DNA of 39,121 nucleotides, from assembly GCF_023715565.1 (NCBI RefSeq), contig NZ_JAMBOJ010000045.1, positions 1 to 39,121 of the forward strand, given 5' to 3'. Positions 15,526-25,068 of this stretch are shown here, piece by piece. A model generated the notes under the pieces. That model worked only from the letters and a program-made list of their open reading frames with translations. It did no database searches and was not told the DNA's origin. Made by a program: the position numbers and the translations under genes. The first letter of the stretch is position 1, and every line of letters begins with the position of its first letter. This DNA comes from Cytobacillus firmus. Its GTDB lineage: Bacteria > Bacillota > Bacilli > Bacillales > Cytobacillaceae.

Positions 15526-17289
15526 TTACCAATTTCTATAGTCAAGGTGTGCATATTTTGGCAATAGACGGGTTGGCATTTTCAATGCATCCTTCCTGAA
15601 TGGTGGAGCAAGCTGGGTACCGTCGACCTGAATATCAAGAACAGTCGGCTTATTTGATTGGATGGCCTTCTGGATGGCCGGCCCAACATCCTCTGGACGC
15701 TCAACCCGTACACCTACAGCTCCCATTGACATGGCCACTTCTGCAAAATCAGGGTTTTGGATATCTGCACCAACAAAACGATTGTTATAAAAATCAACCT
15801 GGTTTTTCTTTTCTGCGCACCATGCTCCATTATTAAAGACACATGCCACGACGGGAATGTTCTCCTCCACCGCTGTACTTACCTCATGTAAACTCATTCC
15901 CCAAGCGCCATCTCCGACTATAGCTACTACGGGACAATCCGGGTTAGCCAGTTTTGCGCCTAATGCCGTAGGATAAGCGAACCCAGTATTTCCGAAGGTA
16001 AGGGCAGCTATATGTTTTCTAGGTTTATTAAATTTCAAATAAGCATTTGCGGTTGAGGAAACATTGCCAATGTCAGTTGAAACAATAGTATTTTCCGGAA
16101 GCACCTTGGTTAGCTCCAATAGTGCCCGGCGCGGGTTAATTGGCGAGCCTTCAACCATGGCGAGGTCGACAAGTTCCTTTTCCCATTGCTGCTTTAGTTC
16201 TGCTGCTTCTGCTAATCTTTGCTTATTCTTGCTAGCATTTGGAGCCAGATTCTTAATCCGCTTTAAAAGCTCATTGCTTGCTTCGCGAGCATCGCCGATA
16301 ATGCCTACTTCAATAGGATGAGTTCTGGCTAAATTTCTTGGGTTAATATCAATCTGGATGATTTTAGCATTCTTTGGGAAGTAGTCAATATCATAGCAAG
16401 GAAGTGTTCCAAAAACGGATAATCTAGTCCCGATTGCCAGAACAACATCGGCTTTTTTGAGTGTGTGCATAGCAGCCTTTGAACCCATATAGCCAATCGG
16501 CCCGACTGCAAGAGGATGATCAGCAGGGAATGCATCATTGTGCATATAGGATACAGCTGCCGGGATGGTCAAGTGCTCAGCGATGGCCTTTACCTCTTCA
16601 ATGCCATCTGAATCTACTGTGCCTCTTCCGGATATAATGACTGGATATTCTGCATTTGCCAATAATTCAGCCGCTTTATCCAGTGATTCAGCGGAGCCGC
16701 AGCCGCGGGCATCGACACGGTATTGATGCGGTTCCAAAATATAATCTTCAATTTCACCGTAGAAATAGTCGCGTGGAATATCAAATAATACAGGTCCACG
16801 TTCTGCATAGGCAATTCTGAATGCCGTCCGGAGACAATCTGCTACCCGGCTTGGGTGAGTAACCCGGACTGTTTCTTTGGTAACTGCTTTGAAAACCGAA
16901 ACTTGATCACACTCCTGAAAGCCATCCCAGCCGACTGTTGGAGTACCAGCAGAAGGAGAGATGACGACCATAGGAGTATGAGCTTGATTGGCAGCTGCAA
17001 CGGATGTCACCATATTGGTGATTCCCGGTCCATTTTGGCCAATCACTACTCCTGCTTTTCCTGACACCCGGCAGTATCCATCTTCCATATGTGCTGCACT
17101 TTGTTCATGCCGCACACCGATGAATCTGATGCCTGCAGCCGGCAATAGGTCTAACATATCCATGAAAGCAGATCCTAAAATACCTGAAATGTGTGTAATA
17201 CCTTCTTTAACCAATGTTTCAACAATCGCTTCACTTGGTGTCATTTTTAGTTTTGTATTAATCACCTTTTTAGTTTCAACTTTTGACAT
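15526..17289 (-). CDS. xsc: Sulfoacetaldehyde acetyltransferase
   Basis: Protein of 587 residues from the ATG at 17289, preceded by GGGAGGA; an in-frame TTG 15 bases earlier overlaps that ribosome site. It is a thiamine-diphosphate enzyme with the catalytic Glu62 ([13 protein letters not shown]), a central FAD-less domain, and the cofactor motif [12 protein letters not shown]...NNGAW near residues 445-475. The starts [12 protein letters not shown] and [22 protein letters not shown] and the segment [13 protein letters not shown] are characteristic of Xsc and not of acetolactate synthase. Known reaction: sulfoacetaldehyde plus phosphate gives acetyl phosphate and sulfite. Neighbours supply import and, probably, oxidation of isethionate to sulfoacetaldehyde. 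No sulfite exporter or phosphotransacetylase gene is in the window. Confidence 0.9.
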   Translation of the reverse strand: MSKVETKKVINTKLKMTPSEAIVETLVKEGITHISGILGSAFMDMLDLLPAAGIRFIGVRHEQSAAHMEDGYCRVSGKAGVVIGQNGPGITNMVTSVAAANQAHTPMVVISPSAGTPTVGWDGFQECDQVSVFKAVTKETVRVTHPSRVADCLRTAFRIAYAERGPVLFDIPRDYFYGEIEDYILEPHQYRVDARGCGSAESLDKAAELLANAEYPVIISGRGTVDSDGIEEVKAIAEHLTIPAAVSYMHNDAFPADHPLAVGPIGYMGSKAAMHTLKKADVVLAIGTRLSVFGTLPCYDIDYFPKNAKIIQIDINPRNLARTHPIEVGIIGDAREASNELLKRIKNLAPNASKNKQRLAEAAELKQQWEKELVDLAMVEGSPINPRRALLELTKVLPENTIVSTDIGNVSSTANAYLKFNKPRKHIAALTFGNTGFAYPTALGAKLANPDCPVVAIVGDGAWGMSLHEVSTAVEENIPVVACVFNNGAWCAEKKNQVDFYNNRFVGADIQNPDFAEVAMSMGAVGVRVERPEDVGPAIQKAIQSNKPTVLDIQVDGTQLAPPFRKDALKMPTRLLPKYAHLDYRNW

Positions 17290-17366
17290 TTGTATTCCTC
17301 CCAAATTGATTTAGTATATTTATAATTTGCCAGGTACCGAAATTAATAGGGCATTACTTGATAAAA

Positions 17367-18557
17367 TCAGCTGTACACATAAGATAATTTGTTGGCCAAC
17401 TTCTCGAATATCTTTATCAGATCATCATAAGAAGGGACTTTTCGATTGGTCAAAATCCCGTTCCCTGACAAGGCATCTCTAGACAAAGCAGAAATTTCCT
17501 TTTTCAAATCTTCGAGATTGATAAACTTTTGGCCATCAGTCCATATATTAAATTTAGTATTGTACTCATAAATCAGGCGGATAGATTGTTCCGCTAATTC
17601 TTGTTGGCTTAATGAAGGGGAAGCCCCCAGAGCAATAGCCACTTCAGCATAGCGCTGCTCTGCAGAGTCCATACTGAACTCCATTACAAATGGAAGCAGC
17701 AGAGCTACACTCAGGCCATGCGGGATATGGAACCGGGCTCCCAGTGACCTTCCCGCCGCATGAGCCAAATTTGTTGATGCATTGGAGAAGGCAATTCCCG
17801 CATAGCAGCTTGCTATACTCATATTTTCTCTTTCGTCGAGGTTTTCTCCGTTTTCATAAATAATAGGGAGTGATTTTCCAATCATTCGTATGGCTTCTAA
17901 TGCAAAAAAGTCTGTCATTCTTGTAGCCCTTGTCGAAACATACGCTTCTATTGCATGTGTTAAAGCATCAAGTCCGGTATAGGCTGTAAATGCCTGTGGC
18001 AAGCTCAAAGTTAATTCTGGATCGAGGATAGCAGCGTCAGGAATTAAATCCTTGTGGCCTGGATTCATTTTTAGGTTTGAGTCCGTATTCGTAATGACCA
18101 TAACCTTTGTAGCCTCTGAACCAGTGCCAGCTGTTGTTGGGACTAACAGGAGCGGAAAGCGGTCCAGAATCGGTTTATTTACAATTTCTGACCAGCTAAG
18201 ATCCTGGCTTTTTCCAAATAGGGATGCGGCTTTTGATAAATCCATCGCACTTCCGCCGCCAATCCCAACGACGCAATCTGCTTTAAAATCCTTCATGATT
18301 TCCAGGGCGGCACTTACATGTTCAGTTGTCGGTTCGCCTGAAAAGGAACTAAAGATAGCGCTTTCAATATTCGCCTTCTTTAATATGCCTCTTACCTTTT
18401 CATCAAGACTAACTGGTGCTCGTGCTAAAAATGAATCCATCAGCACAAAAACCCTGCTTCCGCCAGTGGAAAGGACAAATTCAGGCAGCTGATTTATACT
18501 CCCTCTTCCTGCATGAATGAGGGATGGAAGATCAAGTCTTGCCATATGTATGTCCAT
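17367..18557 (-). CDS. Iron-type alcohol dehydrogenase, probable isethionate/sulfoacetaldehyde oxidoreductase
   Basis: Protein of 396 residues from the ATG at 18557, which lies eight bases after AGGAG; GTG and ATG codons just upstream are too close to it. Group III Fe-dependent ADH: nucleotide-binding GIGGGSAMD near residue 100, PTTAGTGSE near 145, and metal ligands in GLDALTHAIEAYVS, AHAAGRSLG and HIPHG. First gene of the operon, 77 bp before xsc. By context it should interconvert isethionate and sulfoacetaldehyde, with Xsc pulling the reaction toward oxidation. A role in reducing sulfoacetaldehyde, as in anaerobic SarD enzymes, is the main alternative. Confidence 0.85.
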   Translation of the reverse strand: MDIHMARLDLPSLIHAGRGSINQLPEFVLSTGGSRVFVLMDSFLARAPVSLDEKVRGILKKANIESAIFSSFSGEPTTEHVSAALEIMKDFKADCVVGIGGGSAMDLSKAASLFGKSQDLSWSEIVNKPILDRFPLLLVPTTAGTGSEATKVMVITNTDSNLKMNPGHKDLIPDAAILDPELTLSLPQAFTAYTGLDALTHAIEAYVSTRATRMTDFFALEAIRMIGKSLPIIYENGENLDERENMSIASCYAGIAFSNASTNLAHAAGRSLGARFHIPHGLSVALLLPFVMEFSMDSAEQRYAEVAIALGASPSLSQQELAEQSIRLIYEYNTKFNIWTDGQKFINLEDLKKEISALSRDALSGNGILTNRKVPSYDDLIKIFEKLANKLSYVYS

Positions 18558-18595
18558 ATACATCACTCCTTTTCAAGTTACTCGCTAATATTATT

Positions 18596-18612
18596 TGCAA
18601 TATTCATGCCAA
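18596..18612 (-). promoter_or_regulatory. Sigma-54 promoter of the sulfonate operon
   Basis: Minus strand TTGGCATGAATATTGCA fits the -24/-12 consensus TGGCAC-N5-TTGCA with exact 10-nt spacing between GG and GC; only the sixth base differs. It lies about 40 bp before the dehydrogenase start. A sigma-54 activator gene is divergently transcribed next to it. Confidence 0.85.
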
Positions 18613-18648
18613 ACTGAATATTCTTCAAAATTAAGTGTTTTTATATTG

Positions 18649-18654
18649 TATAAT
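18649..18654 (+). promoter_or_regulatory. Probable -10 element of the sigma-54 activator gene
   Basis: A perfect TATAAT, 71 bases before the TTG start. No convincing -35 at 16-18 bp spacing is visible. It implies a leader of about 65 nt containing two GGTG(G)TG(T) direct repeats. Confidence 0.4.
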
Positions 18655-18724
18655 GAAAAGGGTGGTGTCAATTTGTAACCATAGTGGTGTTAAAAGGACA
18701 ACTGTTTATAAGGAGGGAGTACTG

Positions 18725-20212
18725 TTGAGTTCAGCCGATATGCATAGCGAAGATAGACAATTGCTCGACGAGCTGGAAAAATTGCGGATAATCAATGAAA
18801 ACCTCAAGTCTATTATCCATTTTTCTTCTGATGGTTTATTCGTTGTCGATCGGAAGGGGATTGTATTAGAAGCAAATAAATCCTATGAGGACATGACTGG
18901 TATAGTGAGAGAAGAGGTTGTGGGAAAGAACATCAAGGATCTGGTTTTGAATGAATACTTTGATCGTTCAGCTGCATTAATGGCAATGGAATCTAAAAAG
19001 AAAACAACTATCATTCAATTGATTAAGAAACAAAAGTATTTTGTGGTCACTGCTAATCCTATTTTGGACAAGGACCAGGAAGTAAAAATGATTGTAACTA
19101 GCGTGAGGGATGTAACCTATCTGCATCACCTGCAAAAACAATTACGACAAGCTCAGCAGCTGAATGAAAGTCATGCCGATAAACTCACAGCAAGCAATGA
19201 GGAAGAGCAAGCAGCTTCTTTAATATATGCCAGTCCACCTATGCAGAAGCTCTATGAAAAAATTAAGCAGGTAGCTCCTTTTCCTACAAATATATTAATA
19301 ACCGGGCCGTCGGGCACCGGCAAAGAAGTACTGGCGAGCATGATACATCAATTGAGCTCTTCAGATAAAAAAACATTTATTAAGGTAAACTGTGGTGCCA
19401 TACCGGCTGAATTATTCGAATCGGAAATGTTCGGCTATGCAAGCGGCTCTTTTACTGGGGCGCGGAGAGAAGGAAAGCCTGGCTTTTTTGAGCAAGCCAA
19501 TAATGGAACGATCTTGCTGGATGAGATCGGAGATATTCCGTTGCCGCTGCAAGTCAAATTATTGCGCGTATTACAGGAAAAGACGGTAACGCGTATTGGG
19601 GATACAAAGCCCAGAGAGCTTTCTTTCCGATTGATCTGTTCTACTAACCAGGACCTGAGACAGCTTGTATTGGAGAAAAAGTTCCGTCAGGATTTATGGT
19701 ATAGAATCAATGTCATTCATCTTGATATTCCTCCTTTAAGTGAACGGAGGGAAGATATTTCTCCTCTGGTTGAACACTTTTTAAGTGAATTTTGCCGCAA
19801 ATACAAAATTCAAAAACAAATACAGCCGGAAGTGGTTGAAATTTTAACCAAATACGCCTGGCCGGGAAATGTCCGGGAGCTTCTAAATGTGATGGAGTTT
19901 TTAATCGTGTCGACTACTTCATTATTCATTACACCTAACGATCTGCCAGAAAATATTAAGGAGAATTGGGATTTTGCCCATCCTTTTAATACAGTTGAAA
20001 ATGAAGCCAATTTAACACAGAGAGAACAAGAGCCTAAGAACTTGAAGGAATCCCTGGACGAGTACGAAAGAAACAAAATTATCACTGCATTGGAAAATTC
20101 CAAAAGCATTCGGTCAGCTGCTGCTCAGCTGGGTGTCAACCATGCAAATTTGATAAGGAAAATGAAACGTTTGGGGATTAATAAAGCCGATATGACAGGA
20201 GCGCAGAATTAG
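18725..20212 (+). CDS. PAS-containing sigma-54-dependent transcriptional activator
   Basis: Protein of 495 residues from TTG at 18725, chosen because AAGGAGGG lies seven bases before it; the open frame extends further up without a ribosome site. Domains: PAS sensor (about 30-135, FSSDGLFVVDRKGIVLEANKSYEDMTG), AAA+ domain (about 165-395) with Walker A GPSGTGKE (194-201), sigma-54 loop GSFTGA (241-246; the usual form is GAFTGA) and Walker B GTILLDEIGD (261-270), and a C-terminal Fis-type helix-turn-helix (about 445-485, SIRSAAAQLGVNHANLIRKMKRLGI). The divergent operon has a sigma-54 promoter, so this is its probable activator, sensing the substrate or an intermediate through PAS. RocR/BkdR-type activators of Bacillus are built the same way. 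Confidence 0.92.
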   Translation: MSSADMHSEDRQLLDELEKLRIINENLKSIIHFSSDGLFVVDRKGIVLEANKSYEDMTGIVREEVVGKNIKDLVLNEYFDRSAALMAMESKKKTTIIQLIKKQKYFVVTANPILDKDQEVKMIVTSVRDVTYLHHLQKQLRQAQQLNESHADKLTASNEEEQAASLIYASPPMQKLYEKIKQVAPFPTNILITGPSGTGKEVLASMIHQLSSSDKKTFIKVNCGAIPAELFESEMFGYASGSFTGARREGKPGFFEQANNGTILLDEIGDIPLPLQVKLLRVLQEKTVTRIGDTKPRELSFRLICSTNQDLRQLVLEKKFRQDLWYRINVIHLDIPPLSERREDISPLVEHFLSEFCRKYKIQKQIQPEVVEILTKYAWPGNVRELLNVMEFLIVSTTSLFITPNDLPENIKENWDFAHPFNTVENEANLTQREQEPKNLKESLDEYERNKIITALENSKSIRSAAAQLGVNHANLIRKMKRLGINKADMTGAQN

Positions 20213-20223
20213 GAATTTATTAG

Positions 20224-20272
20224 GCCGCGAAATACCCAGCTATTTATATAGCTGGGTATTTCGCGGCTTTTT
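20224..20272 (+). terminator. Strong terminator after the sigma-54 activator
   Basis: GCCGCGAAATACCCAGCTA and its complement (19-bp perfect stem, 20224-20267) followed by TTTTT. Confidence 0.95.
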
Positions 20273-20307
20273 AATGCAAAATTTTGCTTGATCATTAAAA
20301 GTTTACT

Positions 20308-20335
20308 TTGAATTTTCTAACAACATGTGTATAAT
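20308..20335 (+). promoter_or_regulatory. Predicted promoter of the abg cluster
   Basis: -35 TTGAAT, 16-nt spacer, perfect -10 TATAAT (20330-20335), 58 bp before the abgA start. Confidence 0.5.
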
Positions 20336-20392
20336 GCATTTAAGGAATTGAAACGGAAAATGTCCGAAATAACATCAACAAGGGGGATCTTT

Positions 20393-21688
20393 ATGGACAG
20401 CAGCTTTTTAAAGGAAATAACTCCTCAGCTGATCAAATGGCGCCGCACTTTGCATGCTTTGCCTGAACTGGGGTTTATGGAGTATATCACTACGTACCGG
20501 ATCGGAAAAGAACTGGAAAAGATGGGTTTCAAACTTTATATAGGGAAAGACGCCCTTGAAGAGCATTCCCGTATGGGGCTCCCGGCACAAGCTGAACTTG
20601 AAGCACAAGAAAAAAAGGCGAGGGAATGGGGAGTTGAAGAGTCCTGGCTCGCTCAAATGCGAGGCGGCAATACAGGACTTGTGGCAGTCTGGGATACTGG
20701 CAGAACAGGGGATCATGTTGGATTTCGCTTTGATATTGACGCCCTGCCGATACACGAATCTTCAGATCCTGCCCATCGTCCAGCTCAATATGATTTTGTC
20801 TCAAAAGAAGAGAATGTGATGCATTCGTGCGGCCATGACGGACATACTGCCATCGGCCTTGGGGTAGCTCAGTATATCTCTTCCCATAGTAATTATCTTA
20901 AGGGCCGTTTTACTCTTTTGTTTCAGCCGGCTGAAGAAGGTGGACGGGGCGCTCGGGCGATGACGGACAAAGGATGGCTTGATGATGTTGATTATTTTTA
21001 TTCAGGTCACATTGGCATTAAGTCCCTTCCTGTAGGTACGATTGCAGCCTCGACGCCAGGGTTTCTCGCGTCAACCAAATACAATGCTCATTTTAAAGGA
21101 GCTTCCTCACATGCCGGCATCAACCCCGAGCTTGGGAAAAATGCGTTATTGGCTGCGACAACGGCGGCTAACAACCTTTATGCTATTCCGCGCCATCATG
21201 ATGGCGTCACCAGAGTAAATGTAGGAAGGCTTACTGCAGGGAGCGGCCGGAATATCATCCCGGGAGACAGCTATATGGAAATAGAAGTGCGGGGTGAGAC
21301 ACCTGAGATTGCTCAGTATATGGCCGAAAAAGCAACACGGATCATTCAGGCAGCGGCAGATATGCATGATGTGTCCTGCACAATCGAAGCAGTTGGAGTT
21401 ACAGAAGTGGTTGTCTGTGATGAAGAGATGATTCCGAAAATTACTAAATGGTGTGCAACAAGCGAGCTTGTGAAAGAAGTGCTGCCTTCTGTCCCTGTCT
21501 CCGGATCGGAAGATGTCAGCTTTATGATGAACCGGGTTCAGAAGCATGGCGGCAAAGCAACGTTTATGCTGTTTGGAACAAAGCTTGAGTATCCACACCA
21601 TCATCCTCAATTCGATTTTGAGGAAGAAGCCTTACTGGTTGCGGCCGATGCTTATATTCACATCATAAATGGCGGTTCGTCCATTTAG
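20393..21688 (+). CDS. abgA: M20 amidohydrolase, AbgA-like (copy 1)
   Basis: Protein of 431 residues from the ATG at 20393 after AAGGGGGAT; the frame is open 66 bases further up without a ribosome site. Close in layout to p-aminobenzoyl-glutamate hydrolase subunit A: WRRTLHALPELGFMEY, SRMGLP, GFRFDIDALPIHES, the metal site HSCGHDGHTAIGLG, LFQPAEEGGRGARAM, and SGSEDVSFMMNRVQ near the end. AbgA works with AbgB as a heterodimer to split folate breakdown product p-aminobenzoyl-glutamate. The next gene is an AbgB homologue and abgT follows. A second AbgA-like gene lies at 25069, so the two may serve different substrates. Confidence 0.88.
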   Translation: MDSSFLKEITPQLIKWRRTLHALPELGFMEYITTYRIGKELEKMGFKLYIGKDALEEHSRMGLPAQAELEAQEKKAREWGVEESWLAQMRGGNTGLVAVWDTGRTGDHVGFRFDIDALPIHESSDPAHRPAQYDFVSKEENVMHSCGHDGHTAIGLGVAQYISSHSNYLKGRFTLLFQPAEEGGRGARAMTDKGWLDDVDYFYSGHIGIKSLPVGTIAASTPGFLASTKYNAHFKGASSHAGINPELGKNALLAATTAANNLYAIPRHHDGVTRVNVGRLTAGSGRNIIPGDSYMEIEVRGETPEIAQYMAEKATRIIQAAADMHDVSCTIEAVGVTEVVVCDEEMIPKITKWCATSELVKEVLPSVPVSGSEDVSFMMNRVQKHGGKATFMLFGTKLEYPHHHPQFDFEEEALLVAADAYIHIINGGSSI

Positions 21689-21705
21689 AACTAAGGGAGG
21701 AAATC

Positions 21706-23129
21706 ATGAACTTTGCAAAACTATTTTTGTCTGAAAACAAAGAGTCGTTTGAAAAAATAAGTGAGTATATCTTTCATCATCCGGAAACTAGATTTGAAGA
21801 GTATGCATCTGCAGAATTCCTGGCATCTGAATGCGAAAAAGCGGGATTCCAGGTGGAACGGAATGTTGGAAATATTAAAACCGCCTTTGTAGCTTCTTAC
21901 GGATCCGGAGCACCTGTTATTGGGTTTCTTGGTGAATTTGATGCTCTGTCGGGACTGGGGCAAGTGCCAAACAAAACTTCGTACGAGCCAACCGAGCTGA
22001 ATGTCGGTCATGGGTGCGGGCATAACCTGCTGGGGACAGGAGCTTTTGCAGCAGCCTGTGCAGCAAAAAAATATTTAGAGGAAAACAATATACCTGGGAC
22101 TGTTAAGTTCTTTGGCTGTCCTGGCGAAGAGGGCGGCTCCGGGAAAACCTTCATGGTCCGCGAAGGAGTATTTGAAGGGGTAGATGCTGCCCTAACATGG
22201 CATCCTTCTCCAGGGAACAGCATCATGAGTTTATCCAGTCTTGCAAACTATCAGGTTTATTTCCGTTTTAAAGGCTTGTCCTCACATGCGGCGAACTCGC
22301 CTCACCTTGGAAGGAGTGCCCTTGATGCGGTTGAGCTCATGAACGTAGGGGTGAATTACCTTCGCGAGCATGTAGTGCCGGGGAAGCCAGAGTGCATTAT
22401 GCTATCACAAACACAGGAGGCATCTCGCCAAATGTTGTCCAGGCAGACGCTGAAGTCCTTTACCTCATCCGGGCGCCAAAGGTTCAGCAGGTGGAAGAAA
22501 TCTACAAACGGGTTTGCAAAATCGCGGAGGGGGCAGCTCTGATGACAGAAACAGAGCTTACCATTGAGTTTGACAAGGCATGCTCCAACTATATTCCAAA
22601 CCGCAGTCTTGAAAAAGTACTCTATCAAAGCCTTCAGGAAGCAGGCATTGAAAAACCAAACCAAGAGGAAAAGGCCTTTGCCGAAAAACTTTGGGCTACC
22701 CTATCAGATGGTGAGAAAGAAAGCTACTTAGATATTTTAAGAGGATTTGGCTACGTAGGGGACGGCAGTGAGTTTGAAGGAAAATACCTGGCGGAAACCA
22801 TCTCTGCTTATGAACCTTCCAAAGAAGTCCTTGCCGGCTCTACTGATGTATCCGATGTAAGCTGGGTCGTCCCAACCGCACAGCTGACAGTCTCAACATC
22901 AGCATTGGGTACACCGCTGCATACATGGCAGATGACCACTCAGGGCATCAGCAGCTACGCTCATAAAGGAATGCTCCGGGCAGCAGAAGCAATGGCATTA
23001 ACCGCTATTAAACTGCTGACTGACAAGGGGAAATTGGAAGCTATCAAAAAGGAATTCGAAAAGTTTAAGGAAGCTAACCCGTACACATGTCCAATTCCTG
23101 CAGAGGTTAAGCCTTCAACTTTACAGTAG
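21706..23129 (+). pseudogene. abgB: M20 amidohydrolase AbgB, split by a -1 frameshift
   Basis: Two overlapping frames together make one AbgB protein. Frame one (from 21706) covers HHPETRFEEY, the metal site HGCGHNLLGTGAFAAA and HAANSPHLGRSALDAVELM up to REHVVPG. Frame two resumes at VHYAITNTGGISPNVVQ (about 22392) and runs to the stop at 23129, ending PYTCPIPAEVKPSTLQ as in E. coli AbgB. The switch is in a GGGG run at 22380-22383; one extra G there would restore a 474-residue protein, the normal size. The second half has no other lesion, so the event is recent, a sequencing error in a homopolymer, or a recoding site. As written, the first frame gives 278 residues with an aberrant tail. Confidence 0.88.
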
Positions 23130-23150
23130 GTTCCCATTTGGCAGGCGCGT

Positions 23151-23415
23151 GGTGAGTCCCAACTAGGAGCAGCTTCTGACAGAAAAAGCGGAAATCCTGG
23201 GTAAAGAGTCCGAACTAGGAGTAACTTGGGACAGAAAAAGCAAAAATCTCTGGCTTAGTGTCCAAAAACCTGAAACAACTTCTGACAGAAAAAGCAGAAA
23301 TCTCTGGCTTAATGTCCAAACCTGGAACAACTTCGGACAGAAAAAGCAGAGATTTCGACTCTAGTGTCCGAACTCGAAGCAGCTTCGGACACAGAAAGCC
23401 GAAATCCAAAACACC
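23151..23415. repeat. 52-bp tandem hairpin repeat, array 2
   Basis: Five copies start at about 23156, 23208, 23260, 23314 and 23366 (period 52, 52, 54, 52) in the 371-bp gap between abgB and abgT. Consensus: GTCCRAA, 11-13 nt, ACTTCKGACAGAAAAAGC, then RAAATCTCTGGCTTAGT. The last copy forms a perfect 9-bp hairpin GTGTCCGAA ... TTCGGACAC; the other copies pair imperfectly. It is the same family as the array at 5021-5303 but clearly diverged. An open reading frame runs through it into abgT, which I take as chance. Confidence 0.85.
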
Positions 23416-23500
23416 TGCCCGAACAAGGACACCGCATCGCAAACAAACGCAGCTTCATTTACCAGTAATAAATCCAAAAACAGAAAAGCGAGGGGAGTAT

Positions 23501-25048
23501 ATGAAAACGCAAAAGCAAGGGGAGAAAGTGGTAACAGAAAACACGAAACCAGGGATTGCCCAGCGATTTCTTAATGGAGTCGAAAAGGTCGGCAATAAGC
23601 TCCCGGATCCATTCATATTATTTGCCGGGCTCGCAGTGCTTGTTATTATTGTTTCAGCCATATTTAGCGCCTTTGGTGCTACTGTTGTCCATCCGGGATC
23701 AGGAGAGGAGCTCGAGGTTAAGAACCTGGCATCGGCAGAAGGCCTGAATTTCATCCTGACTTCCATGCTCGATAACTTCACAGGATTTGCGCCTCTTGGA
23801 CTGGTTCTGTCGATGATGCTCGGTATTGGACTTGCCGAGAAAGTCGGCATGCTGGATTATGCCATTAAGAAAACGATTTTAAAATCTCCTCCTGCATTAA
23901 TCACGTACACGGTTGTGTTTGTCGGAATAATGGGGAATATCGCATCAGATGCTGCGATGGTCCTGGTTCCGCCGCTTGCTGCAATGGTCTTCTACAAAAT
24001 CGGCCGCAATCCGATTGCCGGTTTGGTTGCAGGGTATGCATCCGCAGGTGCGGGCTTTACAGCAAACCTGCTCGTTGCGGGGACGGACGCACTTTTGGCA
24101 GGGATTTCAACAGAAGCTGCCAAGATTATTGACGAAAATATCGTCGTTACACCAATTGATAACTGGTATTTTAATATTGTTTCCGTATTTGTTTTAACTA
24201 TTGTCGGGGGACTTGTCACAACGAAGTTCATTGAACCGCGTCTTGGAGAATACAAAGGCGATGAGGTCAAAGAAGCAATTAAGGAAGATCCGCCTAATGC
24301 AGGCAAGGCATTGCGGAATGCAGCTATTGCCGGGTTCGCCTATATTGCCCTTATTGTGGGAGCGATCCTTACACCAAATAGCCCATTAACCAATGAAGAT
24401 GGGGGCCTAGTTCCCTCTCCATTCCTGGATGGCATTATCCCAATTATTCTCTTTTTCTTCATCATTATTGGTACTGTTTATGGAATAACAGTTGGAAATA
24501 TTAAGAGCAGTAAAGATGTTGCCAATTTTATGGCTGAATCCATGAAGGATATGGCATCTTATATTGTCTTAATCTTCGCAATCGCCCAATTTATCGCTTA
24601 CTTCAGCTGGTCAAATATCGCAACCTGGGTCGCAGTTAACGGAGCAGAATTCCTGAAAGATGTAGAGTTCACCGGAATTGGCCTAATTATCGGCTACATC
24701 ATTTTTACAGCTTCCCTGAACTTCCTGATCACTTCAGGTTCTGCTAAGTGGGCGCTTGAAGCACCTGTGTTTGTGCCAATGTTTATGCAGCTTGGCTATC
24801 ACCCTGCATTTACACAAGTGGCTTACCGTGTAGCAGATTCATCTACGAATATCGTGACACCGATGATGCCCTATATGGTTATTGCCCTGGCGTTTATGCA
24901 GAAGTATGACAAAAAGGCGGGAATTGGAACATTCATTTCTTTAATGCTTCCGTACTCGGTTACGTTCCTGATCACTTGGATCATTATGATTTTGGTGTTC
25001 GTCTTCCTTGGAATTCCATTTGGTCCGGGAATCGGTCCGTATCTATAA
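23501..25048 (+). CDS. abgT: AbgT-family transporter
   Basis: Protein of 515 residues from the ATG at 23501 (AGGGGAG seven bases before); the open frame upstream is repeat sequence. A polytopic membrane protein starting IAQRFLNGVEKVGNKLPDPFILF (residues 18-40), with family segments GFAPLGLVLSMMLGIGLAEK, GNIASDAAMVLVPPLAA, SAGAGFTANLLVAGTDALLAG, SGSAKWALEAPVFVPMF and DSSTNIVTPMMPYM. E. coli AbgT (508 residues) imports p-aminobenzoyl-glutamate; some homologues export sulfonamides. Placement among abgA and abgB genes favours import of aroyl-amino acids for cleavage. Confidence 0.93.
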   Translation: MKTQKQGEKVVTENTKPGIAQRFLNGVEKVGNKLPDPFILFAGLAVLVIIVSAIFSAFGATVVHPGSGEELEVKNLASAEGLNFILTSMLDNFTGFAPLGLVLSMMLGIGLAEKVGMLDYAIKKTILKSPPALITYTVVFVGIMGNIASDAAMVLVPPLAAMVFYKIGRNPIAGLVAGYASAGAGFTANLLVAGTDALLAGISTEAAKIIDENIVVTPIDNWYFNIVSVFVLTIVGGLVTTKFIEPRLGEYKGDEVKEAIKEDPPNAGKALRNAAIAGFAYIALIVGAILTPNSPLTNEDGGLVPSPFLDGIIPIILFFFIIIGTVYGITVGNIKSSKDVANFMAESMKDMASYIVLIFAIAQFIAYFSWSNIATWVAVNGAEFLKDVEFTGIGLIIGYIIFTASLNFLITSGSAKWALEAPVFVPMFMQLGYHPAFTQVAYRVADSSTNIVTPMMPYMVIALAFMQKYDKKAGIGTFISLMLPYSVTFLITWIIMILVFVFLGIPFGPGIGPYL

Positions 25049-25068
25049 AAATAGGATGTGATTAAGCA

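Noticed and set aside
15526-17289. Acetolactate synthase large subunit
   Set aside because: N-terminal and middle signatures fit Xsc, there is no small subunit gene, and the operon is catabolic.
17290-17366. Second sigma-54 promoter before xsc
   Set aside because: A TGGCAAATTATAAATA stretch is present on the minus strand but lacks the GC at the required distance.
23258-23500. N-terminal extension of AbgT through the 52-bp repeat
   Set aside because: The ATG at 23501 has a proper ribosome site and gives the family length; the upstream frame is repeat DNA.
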